64,000 nt of DNA from Aplectana chamaeleonis (GCA_029168955.1 JAPDOI010001324.1:1-64000), one strand, 5' to 3'; shown: positions 11,486 through 23,289, counted from the first letter of the stretch. A program made the numbers and translations. The notes: generated by a model from the letters alone, not told the origin.

Positions 11486-12219
11486 AGCTTGAAATCGCAT
11501 TGATAGTCTCTTATAGTGGTCAAAATCTATTAGTTAGGTCTTCCGGTCAGAAAAACGGTGAACGTTTAAGCTAATCAGACATAGTCACTGACAGCGCGTT
11601 AGTCCGTCAACGATGAAACTTTTCTGGCTAGCAGGCACGTCTTTGGTTTCATCCATAGCAGACGACAAGCAGCAGGCGTCAGCGATCAGAGGAAGACGTC
11701 AGTTCGTGGCTGAAACGTTGGCGCATGACGCTCGACGGCTGGCGCATGCAACGTGTGCGAGGACGGCCCGTGGTTAACGATGGTATTGATAGTATTAGTC
11801 ACAGCCGCTACTGCCGCTATGCCTCCATCGTCAGCGACTGACCGGCTGCAGTGGTCGCTGGGGCGTCGCTGAGGATTCAGATCAATAACAAATCCTGAAG
11901 ATACAACCCCTCCCCAACGTCACTTGACGCTAGGACGCCTGCTATGGACGGAGCCTTTGAGTGATGTGTGCTGTTTTGCAATTGCTTGTATTGCATAGGC
12001 AGGGATCGCAAATAACTGCTCCCTATCCATTTGACGTTTTTGAAGCTACACACTTTGATACTGCTATAGGCAGACAGGAGTGGACTCTAAGGCTCAATTC
12101 GTAGCTCCTTTACCCTTTCCCTTTCTCCAAATCTCTGACAAAGGACTGCTCTACCCTTCCCATGGCGATTTGGAAAACCAGGTTGTGGTTTCTGTACATA
12201 CCTGCTAATATTCTACGTA

Positions 12220-12500
12220 CTGCGCTTCTCTGCGCCGAATTCCGGTCCGCAATTGCGTCTCGACACGCTTGGCGGCCGCACGCGCTCGAGCCAATCGGGT
12301 TTCCAGCGCCAGAGCCAACTCGATTTGGCTTTTTTATACGAATTTCTCCAATTTTTCTTAGTTTCCAGTTTCCAAAACCCACCTATAGTCAGCAGATCGG
12401 CGGCTGCGGCGCTAGAAGCACTTTCGACTGGGGAGCGTGCGGCCGCAAGACGTGTCGGGACGTCATTGCGGACCGGAATATTTGGGCCAGATAAGCACAG
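12220..12500. mobile_element. 280-bp MITE with roughly 60-bp terminal inverted repeats, copy 1
   Basis: The left end starts CTGCGCTTCTCTG and contains GAATTCCGGTCCGCAATTGC and GCGGCCGCACGCGCTC. The right end is its complement and closes AAGCACAG. TA dinucleotides flank both ends, consistent with a Tc1/mariner-type 2-bp target duplication. The interior includes a conserved TTTTTTATAC segment. Copies 2 and 3 lie in the ASABF intron. Overlapping open frames on both strands come from the repeat. Confidence 0.75.
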
Positions 12501-12513
12501 TATTTTACCGTAC

Positions 12514-13815
12514 TCTGCCAACGCGTAGCTAGATGCCTTCGAGGGCGCGGCTTGAAACGCCGCCCCACTCCATGTAGCGGTAAACTACTGGTTTTGGCTA
12601 CGATAGCTAAAACCCGCATATTCTTGTGTCGAGGCTACAAGGGTGCAAATTCTGCGCGTATTGTACGTAAAACGAAGGCTAAATTTGGAACATTCATCTC
12701 TCTGACGCTAAACCCGTATATTCTCGCTATAATTCTGTAGCGAGAACCTACGGATTTAGCGACAGCCTGTGTTGAAATGCAATCTCAAACCCGCGCTAGC
12801 TACGCGGAACGTAGGAATGCTGTTCGAACAGTCCTGGCCTAGTCAACCCACGGATAGCTTGACACTCTGTGGGTGGTCGTGGAGGGCGACTCTCTGGAAG
12901 ACCTTGCTAGGGATAATTTTGCAGCTGGGATGCTGCAGGCCGTAGGGCAAGAAACGGCGATGCGCTCAATCGCAGCGGGAATCGCCTTTCTAGTACGGAT
13001 CAAGACTGGGTGGGTCGATCGACCGAGTGCTTCTACGAGAATAAGCGGAGAATATGCGGGCGCTGCAGCTAAAACTTCACCAACTGAGGCTTAACTTCCC
13101 GTAACTTACGTGAATTCTCGTGCCAAAATCAGAGTAGATGCCTCCGAAACCCTGGGCATCTCTGGTTTTCGTGTGAGGCATCTAGCTACGCGTTGAAATC
13201 TGTGGAAGAATCTGTGGAATCTGTAGAAGAAAAACAATGTCTCACTGAAGACTAAAATGCGGTTGTTTCGAGCGCTAATAATTCCGATTCTACTGTATGG
13301 TTCGGAAACATGGACTCTACTAAAACCAGGCCTTGTCAAGCTGGAAGTCTTCCATTTGCGGTGCCTGCGACAGATTCTTGAAATCACGATTCGTGACCGT
13401 ATTTGCAACGATAATTTAAGGAGCTGTACGGATCAACTGCTGGTTGAAGAGCAACTGAAGACAAGAAGATTACGGTGGTTTGGACATGTATGTCGAATGG
13501 ATGCTGGCCGGCTCCCGTACAGTATGCTGTGACGGAAGCGCCCGCCATCGTGGAAGATCCAGAGAACGGGCCCGAAGAAGACGTGGCTCAAGCATATAGA
13601 AGAAGATCTAAAAACCCAACGGTGCTGTGTTCTTAACGCTAAACTTATTGCTGCAAACCGTACTGAATGGAAGCGTATCGTTCAGGCCGCACGAGCTCCC
13701 ATGCCACCTACAGCAGTGTATTGGTTGAGAGGGCATCCCGCTCCGCCAGACGCCAGCTAACGGGATGAGTGAGTGAGTGAGTGAGTGGGTGAGCTACGCG
13801 TTGGCGGAGTAAAGC
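12514..13815. mobile_element. TIR element split by a LINE insertion
   Basis: CTCTGCCAACGCGTAGCTAG and the following ATGCCT at 12514-12540 are complementary to GAGGCATCTAGCTACGCGTTG at 13175-13195, which resumes as GGCGGAG after 13803. The right terminal repeat is therefore interrupted by the LINE at 13196-13791. Outer flanks show TA on both sides. Interior open frame 12873-13094 has no recognised domain. Boundaries are approximate. Confidence 0.55.
13196..13791 (+). mobile_element. 5'-truncated non-LTR retrotransposon with 12-bp target duplication
   Basis: The open frame at 13257-13532, continuing after a stop to about 13760, encodes the C-terminal end of an APE-type reverse-transcriptase polyprotein: YGSETWTLLKPGL, VFHLRCLRQILEI, then RRLRWFGHVCRMDAGRLPY. 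After PTAVYWLRGHPAPPDAS and a stop comes a (GAGT)n tail at 13766-13790, the usual 3' end of such elements. AGCTACGCGTTG occurs at 13184-13195 and again at 13792-13803, an exact target-site duplication. The reverse-transcriptase core is missing, and an in-frame stop follows PYSML, so it is dead. Confidence 0.85.
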
Positions 13816-13989
13816 AAGCTCATATGGAAGTGGCATATGAAGACGGCTACTCCAACGCAAGAGATTGTGCACAACCAAGCTGGTCCCCCACCATTATCGA
13901 CCATTGATTTTATCCGGTGCCTATAAGAAGAAACATAAAAATGGAATACCGATAAATAGATTACTGGGGCAGAAGAAGACGACTGACGG

Positions 13990-14570
13990 TTGATTTTAGA
14001 GCAATACGAACACCTTCATGCAGGTTCACAAAGTTCTCCAGACGAATCCCCTGAGACGGTCATCTCGAGGCTTGCCGAATGTAACGAGAATATCTCCAGA
14101 AACTTCATAAAGGCTGACTGCTCCAATTCGAGAGTGTATAAAGACGACTCCAGCGTTCTTTTCGAGAAGTAACGTTAATACACTATTGGTGAAGGTGTGC
14201 ATCTTCGAGCCTGCTTCAATTCTGGTAATAACCCAACACATTTTCTGCATCAGGACATTTGTTTCGGCAGAAGAAAGAAGCCCGTGGACGCGCACAATGG
14301 TTTATCCCCCTTTTGAGGCCATTTAGGGTAGGGCGGTCATTGTCCTGTCATCGTGAATTCGCTTCGCTATGTGTCCAGTGACAGTTGATAAGGTGGATTC
14401 GCCTAGTCGTACGATCTTGTAGGCGTCTGCGTTGAGCACTATGGCAAGTACACACCATCAGCATAGCTTGGAAGAATAACCTCATCTTCGTTTGTGACAT
14501 CATCAACGTCGGTAGTGCAGGTTAGCGTTTTCAAACATGTGAGTCCCTCCACTTTCACGTGAATTGCGGG
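13990..14570. other. No recognised gene
   Basis: Open frames lie on both strands at 13990-14295. A GATTTTAG acceptor-like site occurs near 13998, but no protein family is visible, and I cannot decide between a small exon and chance. Confidence 0.3.
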
Positions 14571-14598
14571 CAACAAAATTTTCCCCTTCGACTAACAA

Positions 14599-14768
14599 GG
14601 GGTGCGTTCCAAGAACATTCCCATGGCTAAAGATTCCCATGGAAACATAGCCACGGCCTCGTGGAAGTGAATCGCAGTTCTAAATCGTAGCCATGGGAAG
14701 CAATTTTGTCCATGGAAAGGCTATCTGTCCTGCCACGGCGTCATGGGAACATTCTTGGAACGCACCCC
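14599..14768. mobile_element. 170-bp MITE with GGGGTGCGTTCCAAGAA ends
   Basis: GGGGTGCGTTCCAAGAACAT, then TCCCATG, is perfectly inverted at the right end (CATGGGA then ATGTTCTTGGAACGCACCCC, allowing one mismatch). The interior is rich in CCATGG and CCATGGAAA motifs, again in inverted orientation. No obvious target duplication. No coding capacity. Confidence 0.75.
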
Positions 14769-14989
14769 AGCACGGCTACCACATAAGATGATTAAAGAAA
14801 ATGTCAGGGGTGCAATGTTCAAACAGATACAGGCAGGAAAGAAGCAGTACAAGACCGTTGATGAACTCTGAAGCCCTGCTCGTGAAGCCTGGAAGAAAAT
14901 TGAGTCTGGACGGCTTAAAAACTTGAACAACTCTCAGCCAAATCGAGTACTCGACCTCATTTCTAATGGTGAAAATTCGGTGCTCTTTC

Positions 14990-15377
14990 GGAATAGACGA
15001 CCCACCGAAGAATACAATGAAATTAGCAGTTGTTTGGGCTCTACCGACTTCTTGGTTGGTCACTGTCCCTGGAATCGTACAAGACCCCCCTGGAAACGGA
15101 GTTATGGCCCCTCGAAATTCAGCTAGGTAAGGATTGTGAACGAGTTGTTCGAGAATTGTAACTCCCGTTTTTTGCAGCCGATGTGTGCGAGCTGACCTGA
15201 GTAAAGTAGGACGTGGGCGGAGTGGCCCAATGGGCTGGCTGGCCCACGGGATTTTCACCCACTTACTGGCCGTTTTTTTGTCGCATTTCCTTCCCTAATC
15301 CTCTTAGAGAGACACAAAGCTTACGTTTTATCCAAAAAATGTGCAACTTTTTCTTCGTGAACACTGCCTTTAATGCG
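14990..15377 (-). repeat. TTAA-family MITE remnant
   Basis: The stretch contains CCTGGAATCGTACAAGACC, GGAAACGGAGTTATGGCCCC and CAGCCGATGTGTGCGAGCTG, matching the complement of the copy at 15839-16333. It ends in GTGAACACTGCCTTTAA at 15377. The left terminal repeat is not recognisable. Confidence 0.55.
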
Positions 15378-15668
15378 GAATCGCTGGGCCTGGAGCTGAC
15401 AGTGCTCCTTCACTGGTATTAGGCGGGTCTCAGTATGCAGGTGCTCGATTGGGGAACTCCTTGCACATCCGGTGGCGGTACGGAGAGCAGCATTTTGTAC
15501 TCGTTGCATCTTTGTCCAGGAGGATTCTGAGAGGAGATGCTGCCAAACCGGTGCGGCGTACTCCAGTGCGGGCTGAGGAATTGCCTTATACGTTGTGAGT
15601 ATAGTCTCCTTGCTGATACCCCACGAAGTGCCGCCCAGGGCCCTGAGAACGTTTAGCTTGGCCTTTAT
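15375..15668 (-). pseudogene. Reverse-transcriptase fragment, jockey-like LINE family
   Basis: On the minus strand this reads LNVLRALGGTSWGISKETIL, then LEYAAPVWQHLLSESSWTKM and SPIEHLHTETRLIPVKEHC. It is closely similar to the middle of the longer copy at 46340-47517. The fragment stops abruptly at 15375, where a TTAA-family MITE end (GTGAACACTGCCTTTAA) begins, so the MITE or a later rearrangement cut it. Confidence 0.8.
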
Positions 15669-15838
15669 AGTTTCGATACAAAGGGTACATATAAGAAAAC
15701 CTAAACAGGCAGCAGCGACCGTTTATCCATACGTGTTCGGATGTGCTTTACCAGTTTCATCATGTTTCCGCGTCCCAACTTTGTGCGTATTCAGCACGCG
15801 TTGGGGTAACTGCAGTTGAGTTGTCCGACAGTCTTCAC

Positions 15839-16333
15839 TTAAAGGCAGTGTCCACGATAAAAACCATGTCTGATTTTTTGGTGGAGATCGGCAGCAGCGG
15901 GGCCTAGCGGAACCCTAACGTTGAAAAAACTGAGAAAAATGAGCTCGAAACGGTGCCCTACGGCCCCAAAGTTGGACACCCGTCAGCTCGTCACCCCCAT
16001 ATGCACTTTCCATGCCCACCGACGTGAACAAATGAATGCTCGAGATTGTGAGATGAGCGATGGTTTCCGATCAATAGCCCCGCTCTTCGGTTCATTCTCA
16101 ACTTCTCCCTCTAATCAGGTCAGCTCGCATACATCGGCTGCAAAACACGGAAGTTGCAAGCCTCGGACAACTCGTCCACCATGTTTCCTTAGCTCAATAT
16201 TTGAGGGATCATAACTCCGTTTCCTGAAGGTCTTGTGCGATTTCAGAGATATCATTGGAATCAGCATGGGGCCGTTTTCAAGAGAGGCAAAAAAACAGAA
16301 AAAAACGATTTCTATCGTGAACACTGCCTTTAA
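15839..16333 (+). mobile_element. TTAA-flanked MITE, complete copy 1
   Basis: The 20-bp ends are near-perfect inverted repeats: AGGCAGTGTCCACGATA at the left, TATCGTGAACACTGCCT at the right. TTAA lies immediately outside each end, in all four complete copies of the window. TTAA duplication is typical of piggyBac-type transposition, although the terminal bases are not the usual piggyBac CCC, so the superfamily is uncertain. The interior carries the CGTCCACCATG and ATCATTGGAATCAG modules shared with 1840-2150 and 51730-52223. No transposase is present. Confidence 0.8.
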
Positions 16334-17297
16334 CGGCTGTGCAGAGTCGCGAAGACCGGCGGCACCGCGCCGGCCCAGAAGCTTGGGGCGTGCTCTAGAC
16401 CTGCCGCTGCGTTTGGCGCGAAGACTTCGCGGATATGCAGCGCCGATGACGCTAACGTGGCTTTATTACAAATACATTGGCCCTCATTCATTCCACATCA
16501 AATTTCGCTATAAGTAGATTTTACTGCTTTGATATGCTCCAAGAGTTCACGAAAAGCCTGGAAACATCTTCTTTAAAATAATTCGCTTAGAGATCTGTAA
16601 AGTGAAGTTGGAATTTGAGTTCAGTAGAGTGTTTATGCTTCGAAATATGAATTTCGAAGCACCATAAATAGCAGACGGTTTGCGGTAGTCGCATAAATCG
16701 CAACTGTCACAAATGGGGAACAAAAAACTAGTAAAACTAAAAACTGAAAAATCAAAGTTGGAATAAAACGGCAGAAGGTCACCAGAAGATCGAATTCATG
16801 GGTATGTCATAAAAAAGAGGCATAATTCGATCGACGGCAGCATTCCACGGAAATGGTTGGGATCATTTTCCGGCGCTGCTCGCTGACGGGGTCGCTCAGG
16901 GAGACGCTTCTCTCGCAGCGGCAAAACACTGCGAGTTGCCCGCGTCGCTGTCGCGCGACACGATGCTGATCTCGTCCGCCTCTTGACATCCCACAATTTC
17001 CATCACTTCCGCTCCCCAACGAGACTTGCCGCAGTGCTACTTTTCAGAGCGCTTTACGTTTGGGTGAAGAAAAAAAGCTGTACTCCCTGCCGAACACGTC
17101 ATGACCTATTTGCTGGCAACAAATGTTATGAAATACATATGGGAAAACGGTCGCTGCTGCCTGTTTAGGAGGCCCCTGTGATACAAAGTGTATATATCGT
17201 CAATCACTGGATTGGGGGGGGGGAGCCGCGACGCTGCTTGGCGGGGAATGACGCGCTGCCGGCGCCACTGTGGTGGGGCCGGTCATGAGATGAAATC

Positions 17298-17744
17298 TTA
17301 AAATCAGTGTCCACGATAAATTTCGTCCTCGGTTTTTCGCCGGAAATTGAAAGTTCAGGGTCTCATTGGAGCACTGGGGTCGAAAGAACGAATGAAAACG
17401 AGCCCGAAAGAGCTCCATACGGCTCCGAAGTCCGCTCACGCTAGCCCTTCCGCTCGCGGTCGAGTTTTCCGAGGAACAGTTTAGTCTGCTTTTCATTTGC
17501 ATTGGAGCGCGAGCGCGGCTGAGTTTTAGTATTGGGGCACATTTGCGCACGCTATCTACTTCAGGCCCATGCCCGCGCAACTCATCCATCGTTGAAATGT
17601 GGCTTTCAAGAAGAAGAGCTGATTTTGGATGTTTCGCAGCGTTTTTCATGATTCTTTCTTCACTGATGGAACAGTCAGACTTTAAACCTTCGTTCTTTGG
17701 TGAAAACACGAAAAACGATTTTTCATCGTGGACACTGCCTTTAA
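17298..17744. mobile_element. TTAA-flanked MITE, complete copy 2 (different interior)
   Basis: TTAA then AATCAGTGTCCACGATAAAT at the left; ATCGTGGACACTGCCT then TTAA at the right. The interior differs from copy 1. A 169-codon minus-strand open frame spans its left two-thirds and is considered non-genic. Confidence 0.7.
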
Positions 17745-17965
17745 AGACCGTGGTCGCGATAAAATATATTTGTCTTCTTTATGTCTCCTCTCTAACCCAT
17801 TTTCTGGGTTTAGAGTAGTGGGACCTATGAGAAAAAATCGCGAAAAAACCGCTGTTTCGGGCCGAATTTGAAACCTGAATTTTATTGTCTTTTGATGATG
17901 GACGAGCAGACTCCACATCATCGGCTTCGATGATCTCTAGTATCAAGAACATCAGCTGGCTTGAA
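17745..17965 (+). repeat. Dispersed repeat abutting TTAA MITE copy 2
   Basis: It begins GACCGTGGTCGCGATAAAAT and ends GTATCAAGAACATCAGCTGG, paralleling 5450-5665. Its first bases directly follow the TTAA of the neighbouring MITE, suggesting tandem insertion at one target. Confidence 0.55.
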
Positions 17966-18813
17966 GTTGAATTTCAATATATTAATGTACTCATCTAGTC
18001 AAAAACATTGACAGAAGTGCTTGCTTTCATTGTTCATCTGTTTTTATTAGGTAAATTTGCATTTATTTCTTCCACTGAATGTCAAAAATTTTTGACTGCC
18101 CGGCATGCGACTGCGATCTTTTTGAGCGGCGCTGTGCACATGTGCACAAACTGGCATCTTTGGGCCCTGGAAACTCTAATTCTAACCCGTTCTTCTGCAC
18201 GCTAACTCCATAGTTTTCAGCTATTTTCGATCTGAGCTGATTGTTATAGCTTTTTCGATAACGTTTTTCATCTTTACCACTGCCTTTAATTCATTTTTGC
18301 AGTTGCATCCTTGAAGGTTAGACAGGCACCCCTTGCCCTCCCTAACACTCGAGCAAGAGTGCATGGTGAGGGTTATCCAACCCCCATTCGAATAATTCAA
18401 ATATAAATAACACTTTTGTTTCAAAGTTTTTCTGCATTAGATCCTTGCATATGATGAAACTACTAATCCTGTACAAGTTTAAAACCATAGGATTGAACAT
18501 TACGGGTGGGTGAATGGGATCACTATCTGTCATGCTGACTCAACCTCTTCGAAACCCACCGCGCACGTGAATGTCGCCGCTGCTGTCGACCTGCTGTGAA
18601 AAGTGGGTTTGTCTGGGTGGCACAGGAAATATTCATAGTTCATATGTCATTTATTTGAGCGAGTAATCAACTCACACGTTAGGGCTAGGTTCCGAGGCTG
18701 CATATGCTGTTAGTGAAGCAATCCACAGCAGCAAATTCATCTGAAACAAAAAGGCTTTTCCAACATGCAGGGGATTAACTCGGAATGTTGATCGAATCCA
18801 CTGCTCGGGAGCA

Positions 18814-18988
18814 GTTCGGCTGGTACACGTGACGGGCGCGGCGGAAAACCGCTGGAGCGCGTCCTCGTTGGGACGCGTCAACCATGGGGCCTCTAACAAG
18901 AAAAATAGTTGCCGCTCAGTTAACGTGCTCCAACGGTGACGTGCCCGCAGCGGTTTCCCGCCGCGCGCGTCACGTGTGCCAGCCGAAC
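18814..18988. mobile_element. 175-bp foldback MITE
   Basis: GTTCGGCTGGTACACGTGAC and the following GGGCGCGGCGGAAAACCGCT pair with the right end (AGCGGTTTCCCGCCGCGCGC, GTCACGTGTGCCAGCCGAAC). The central 90 bp is not paired. No protein content. Confidence 0.7.
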
Positions 18989-20368
18989 CTTACCCAATGC
19001 TCTGTGAACTCTATCAACATCCCGAATAACTCGTTGAGCTAACGAGACACTCGTCACTCTTAATAGAGTTCCCATAGAAATTTTGGAACTTCGTTAACTT
19101 CATCACAATTGTGACCACCAGGCCGATTTAGGTTTGAGATTCCAAAAATGGACTATCAAAGGCTGGAAACCCTACGGTCAGGTTGCGGCCTAGAAACACA
19201 TTGGCGATTCTGCATTGTTTTCGACAAATATCAAGGTTACACAGCTGTAAACTAGATTTCAAAAGATTTGAGAAGGTAGGAAAGAGGAATGTTCCGTGAT
19301 ACTTTAGCGTAGTGGCTGATAGGAGAGCGTGTGGTGCTCTCACGACCATCAGTTTTAAATTTGAGCAATAAGCCGCACCATCTACACCCTTTGAGGCCAC
19401 GCCCCTCATTCTAAAATTCTCAAGTCACTCAAGCTTCATTGTTTAAAAGATGACACAAAAAAGTGACTTAGAAAATGCGTAAAGTACTGTATACAACCTA
19501 CCGCAATCAGTTTAGGTTTCATCCCATTTAGCAGATGACCTTGGCTTTTCTGAACGGAACTGACGGTCAATGCTTCCCTAAGCGCAGGTCGCGAGAGCTA
19601 CCGAAAGTTTGCTATTGGCAACCAAGAACATCTGTCTATTGCCCCGAACGACATTGCTGTTGTCCCGAAAGCTCTCTCTGTTGTCTGCCTGCGCATACCA
19701 TACCCTGCCTGATTTCGCTCATCCAGATGAAGTGGCCCTACAGTTTCTTTGTCATCACTTCTACCTAACAAGCAATAGAGATGAAAATAATAAAAAAGAG
19801 TTCTTCATTATGAAAACTCTGGAATAAAATTTTTCGTAGACATTGTGAACCATGCCCCTAAGCATCTTTCCATATCTTAATAGGATTTTGCTAGATTAAA
19901 CTTTCTTCAAACGTCCTAAATTTGTGCACTTTCATATCAGTGACAGACAGGATGAATGTATCGCTTGACAAAGGAACAATGATCTGCATCGGTCCAAATT
20001 CATGAAGAATATTGTCCGTATCTTTTCGGCGTCTATAGTTAAACTGCACATTATTCCGTCCCGAGCTTTTAGCTGAGAGGGAAGAACATTTCAAATTTTC
20101 AGGTGATTAGCGGAACAAGGAGACTACTACTACGCTCATGTAGCTCATACCCATACACATACGACCACAAGATGAATCGGGAACCACCGTTTTTAATCCA
20201 TCACCAAAACTTCCTTGCAATCTAGATTCTTTACAAACCGCGCAGGCTCGACGTACTTGAAGCTCATTAAGTCTGAGACAATGTCGCGCACACCCCAGTG
20301 TTTTGAACGCGAATTCGCCGCTAAGCTACTATAATCGCGATATACCATATACGATTTTTTCGCACCCT

Positions 20369-20823
20369 TTAAAGGCAGTGTTCACGATAAATTTCACTTC
20401 CGATATCTCCACGGTTTACGGAAGGTCTGGTGCCCAATATAGCGAGGCATGCTTAAAAAGGACACGAAGGACGCGTTTTTGAGCCAAAATAGGCTCTCCC
20501 TTGTTTACGTTGATTGTTGAGCGTGGAGGAATTGACCGCTAGAAAGATGATACCTATCAGTGCAATGAAGCGATCAGCTCACTTATCAGCACATCCTTTA
20601 CTTGATCATTCCTATGATCCGAGTCTTCATTTGTTCCTTTCGAGGGGCGGATCTGGGGCCCGGGGCGTGTCTGGGGCACCAAAACGCTTGCTTGCAGCCG
20701 TTATTTTGCCACTCCTGGCTCGTTTTCTACCGTTCCTTTGGCACTGGGAGCCTAGGATCCTTCTCCCCTATCATTTTACTGTGGAAAGTCAACAAGGATG
20801 ATCATCGTGAACACTGCCTTTAA
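20369..20823. mobile_element. TTAA-flanked MITE, complete copy 3
   Basis: TTAA then AGGCAGTGTTCACGATAAAT at the left; ATCATCGTGAACACTGCCT then TTAA at the right. The interior is unlike copies 1 and 2, indicating that end sequences are conserved while interiors diverge or are replaced. Confidence 0.75.
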
Positions 20824-20942
20824 GTTTTGGAAATAATCATCTTTCATTGCACCTATTCGTATGGCTCTTATTTTACTCCTGTTACTTTTATTCATGAGTG
20901 TTTGTGTGTATTTCTATGCGTAAATGACGTCTGCCTCAAGTG

Positions 20943-21300
20943 GCGCACTTCCAGTTGGGTCGCGCAAACTTTTCACGACGCGTCGCGCACTTCCAGTTGG
21001 GTCGCGCACACTTTCCACGGCGCGTCGCGCACTTCAAGTTGGTTCCCAAACACTTTGAACGGCGCGTGGCGCACTTCCAGTTGGGTCGCGCACACGTTAC
21101 ACGGCTCGTCTCGCACTTCCTGTCTAGTACCGCACACTTAACACGACGCGTGACGCACCTCCAGTTGCTTCCCGAACACTTTATACGGCGCGTGGCGCGC
21201 TTCCAGTTGGGTCTCGCACACTTTACACGACGCGTGGCGCACTCCCAGTTGGGTCCCGTACACCCTTTCGTGCGTTGGGCGCACTCCTAACTGGATCCCA
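20943..21300 (+). repeat. 42-bp minisatellite, about eight units
   Basis: Each unit starts GCGCACTTCCAGTTGGGTCG and ends in a variant of ACACTTTACACGGCGCGTG. The starts at 20943, 20985 and 21027 are exactly 42 bp apart; later units drift. Because 42 is a multiple of three, several frames on both strands stay open. One plus frame reads a 14-residue repeat (VAHFQLGRAHFTRR) through the whole array. I see no signal peptide, promoter or splice context that would make it a gene. Confidence 0.85.
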
Positions 21301-22156
21301 CACATTCTCCGGCCAACTCTTAGCCGTTTATTATTATGTATTATAGACCACATAATCGCCATCAGCACCTCAAATACACCCCATAGTGAGATTTTATGCT
21401 GGATCTAAAACGTTTTTCGAAGCTCCTCCAAGGAGACCTGATTTATGTGTATAAGGTAGACACTCTAACAACTATTGTGGGCTCGTGGACTCCTTGAGCG
21501 TGCAATTTATTGAGCCCTAGCGTCTAATTTTTCAAAAACCAAGAAACTGATCCCATTGCCAAGTGCAGAATGTCAAATAGCCTTTTTAAGCAATTTTTAG
21601 CGAAGTATATCAAAGTGAAGGTGTGGCATTCAACTCAGTTTCAGAAATTAGTAACTTTGACAGGCGGCAACTTGTTTCTCAGATAACCTCAAGAAAATTT
21701 GATTTCAGATTCGGAGAGAGCGTACCAGAATGGACCAGAAAACGCTCATCATCTTTCTCATCCGGCTGGACGTCATGCTAGGTTTCCTAGTTAATAGCTG
21801 TCTCGTTTTCGTCGTCCGCGGTGCGCTGCATCTGAGGTATACCGCGCTGCAAAGCCAGTCGCTCCCCCATCAGGGGTGCGCGAAAGAATCGAACCAAAAA
21901 AAATTCGGTCAAAAATCCGAAATACACTTTTTAAAAATTTTTCGGTCATTGAAAAATGGTGGCACTCCAAATGCCAAAAATTTTGGTCGGGGAACGAGAG
22001 TCTTAATTTTTTGGTTTCGAGTTTTTGGAAAATTTTTCGCACATCCCTGTCCCCCACACTCCGCGAGGTTTGCTATTCGTCAAATTTGACTCTGGGCTCA
22101 GATGGTGTCGGCATTTTGCGGCGATCGAAGTATGGGGGAGTCCGGGCGTAGTTGCC

Positions 22157-23245
22157 CTTACAAGGGAACCAGAATAAGTCATAGTGACCTGCCCATTTCA
22201 AATCAAATGTATTTTTCTAGAACCATTTTCGGACGAAAAGTCCGAAAATGCCCATCGCAGCTGCCTAGAGCCACTCTGAAAAAAGTTATGAGCGTTTTTT
22301 GAAGCTTCGCGGCAAGCCTCCATGGAATTTTTAGGGTGTTTTTAAATTTTTCTCTTGAATTTGCTAAAAACATGTATGTAGGGGTAATCTGGGGTGCTGA
22401 ACACGAATCTGGGGTTTGCTTGCCCAGTATTCAAGGTTTACTGTAGGTTACGGTAGGTAACATGCCATTTAGGAAGTTAAACCTACCTCAATGTTCCGAT
22501 AATCGACAAATGGACATCAAATTCGTATTCAGCACCCCAAATAACCCCCACATAGATTTTTTTAGACAAATCTGAGACTTTGACCAAACTACCGTATACC
22601 CACCGTAATCTACCGTGAGCTGTCAAAAATCGATAAACGGACATCAGATTCGTGTTCAGCACTCCAAATAACCTGCACAGAAATAACTTGAGCATATTCT
22701 ATAGAAGCACTCCGGAAATCGTCAAAAGTCGCGATTTGCCATCAAATTCTCCCACGATGGGAATCTGTGCACGAGTACAGTCGAAAACTTCGGAAAATCG
22801 ATAAATGAACCCCTGATTCGTGATCAGCTCCCCAAATAACCCCCCAGGGCAAATTTGAAGTCAAATCTGGAATTTTTTTTGAACGCTTCCAGAGCCCTGT
22901 AATTGTTATAAATAAACGCCCAACCAAAAATCCGTACAAGTCCAAAACGCTGTTGGTCTGCGCAGAGTTTGGAAAATGTTCATTCGCACTAACTTCGCTT
23001 AGTGGGGTAGTTTCAGGCGCTGACCACGATTATGAGGCCCGTTTCCGGATTTTCGTAAAAATAATGCGCTTTTTGGAAGGTACAATAAGTACGAAAATCA
23101 GAGAAAAAATGCCTATAACTTTTTCCAGAGTGGGTCTAGGCAGCTGCGATGGGCATATTCGGACTTTTCATCCGAAAATGGTTCTAGAAAAGTACATTTC
23201 ATTTGAAATAGTCACTTTGACTTATTGTGGTTCCCTTGTGAGAAG
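22157..23245. mobile_element. 1.1-kb TIR DNA element, copy 1
   Basis: Terminal inverted repeats of about 130 bp bound the element. The left repeat begins CAAGGGAACCAGAATAAGTC and includes TTTTCGGACGAAAAGTCCGA and ATCGCAGCTGCCTAGAGCC; the right repeat is its complement, ending GTGGTTCCCTTG. The interior has no intact open frame and is rich in TTTACTGTAGGTTACGGTAG and CAGCACCCCAAATAACCCCC motifs, some in opposite orientations. It is non-autonomous. Flanking TTA/TGA could be a 3-bp duplication of the PIF/Harbinger kind; copy 2 shows TTA on both sides. Confidence 0.75.
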
Positions 23246-23289
23246 CGCCACAATGCAAGAATCCATGTTTTGGATGAGAAGAAAAACAT

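Noticed and set aside
11611..11775. Possible signal peptide start MKLFWLAGTSLVSSIADD on the plus strand
   Set aside because: No downstream exon or homology was found, and it lies upstream of legumain exons on the other strand; probably chance.
13766..13790. Simple GAGT microsatellite
   Set aside because: Not an independent repeat; it is the 3' tail of the LINE at 13196-13791.
17200..17709. 169-codon minus-strand open frame
   Set aside because: It starts inside and leaves a TTAA MITE; no recognisable motif.
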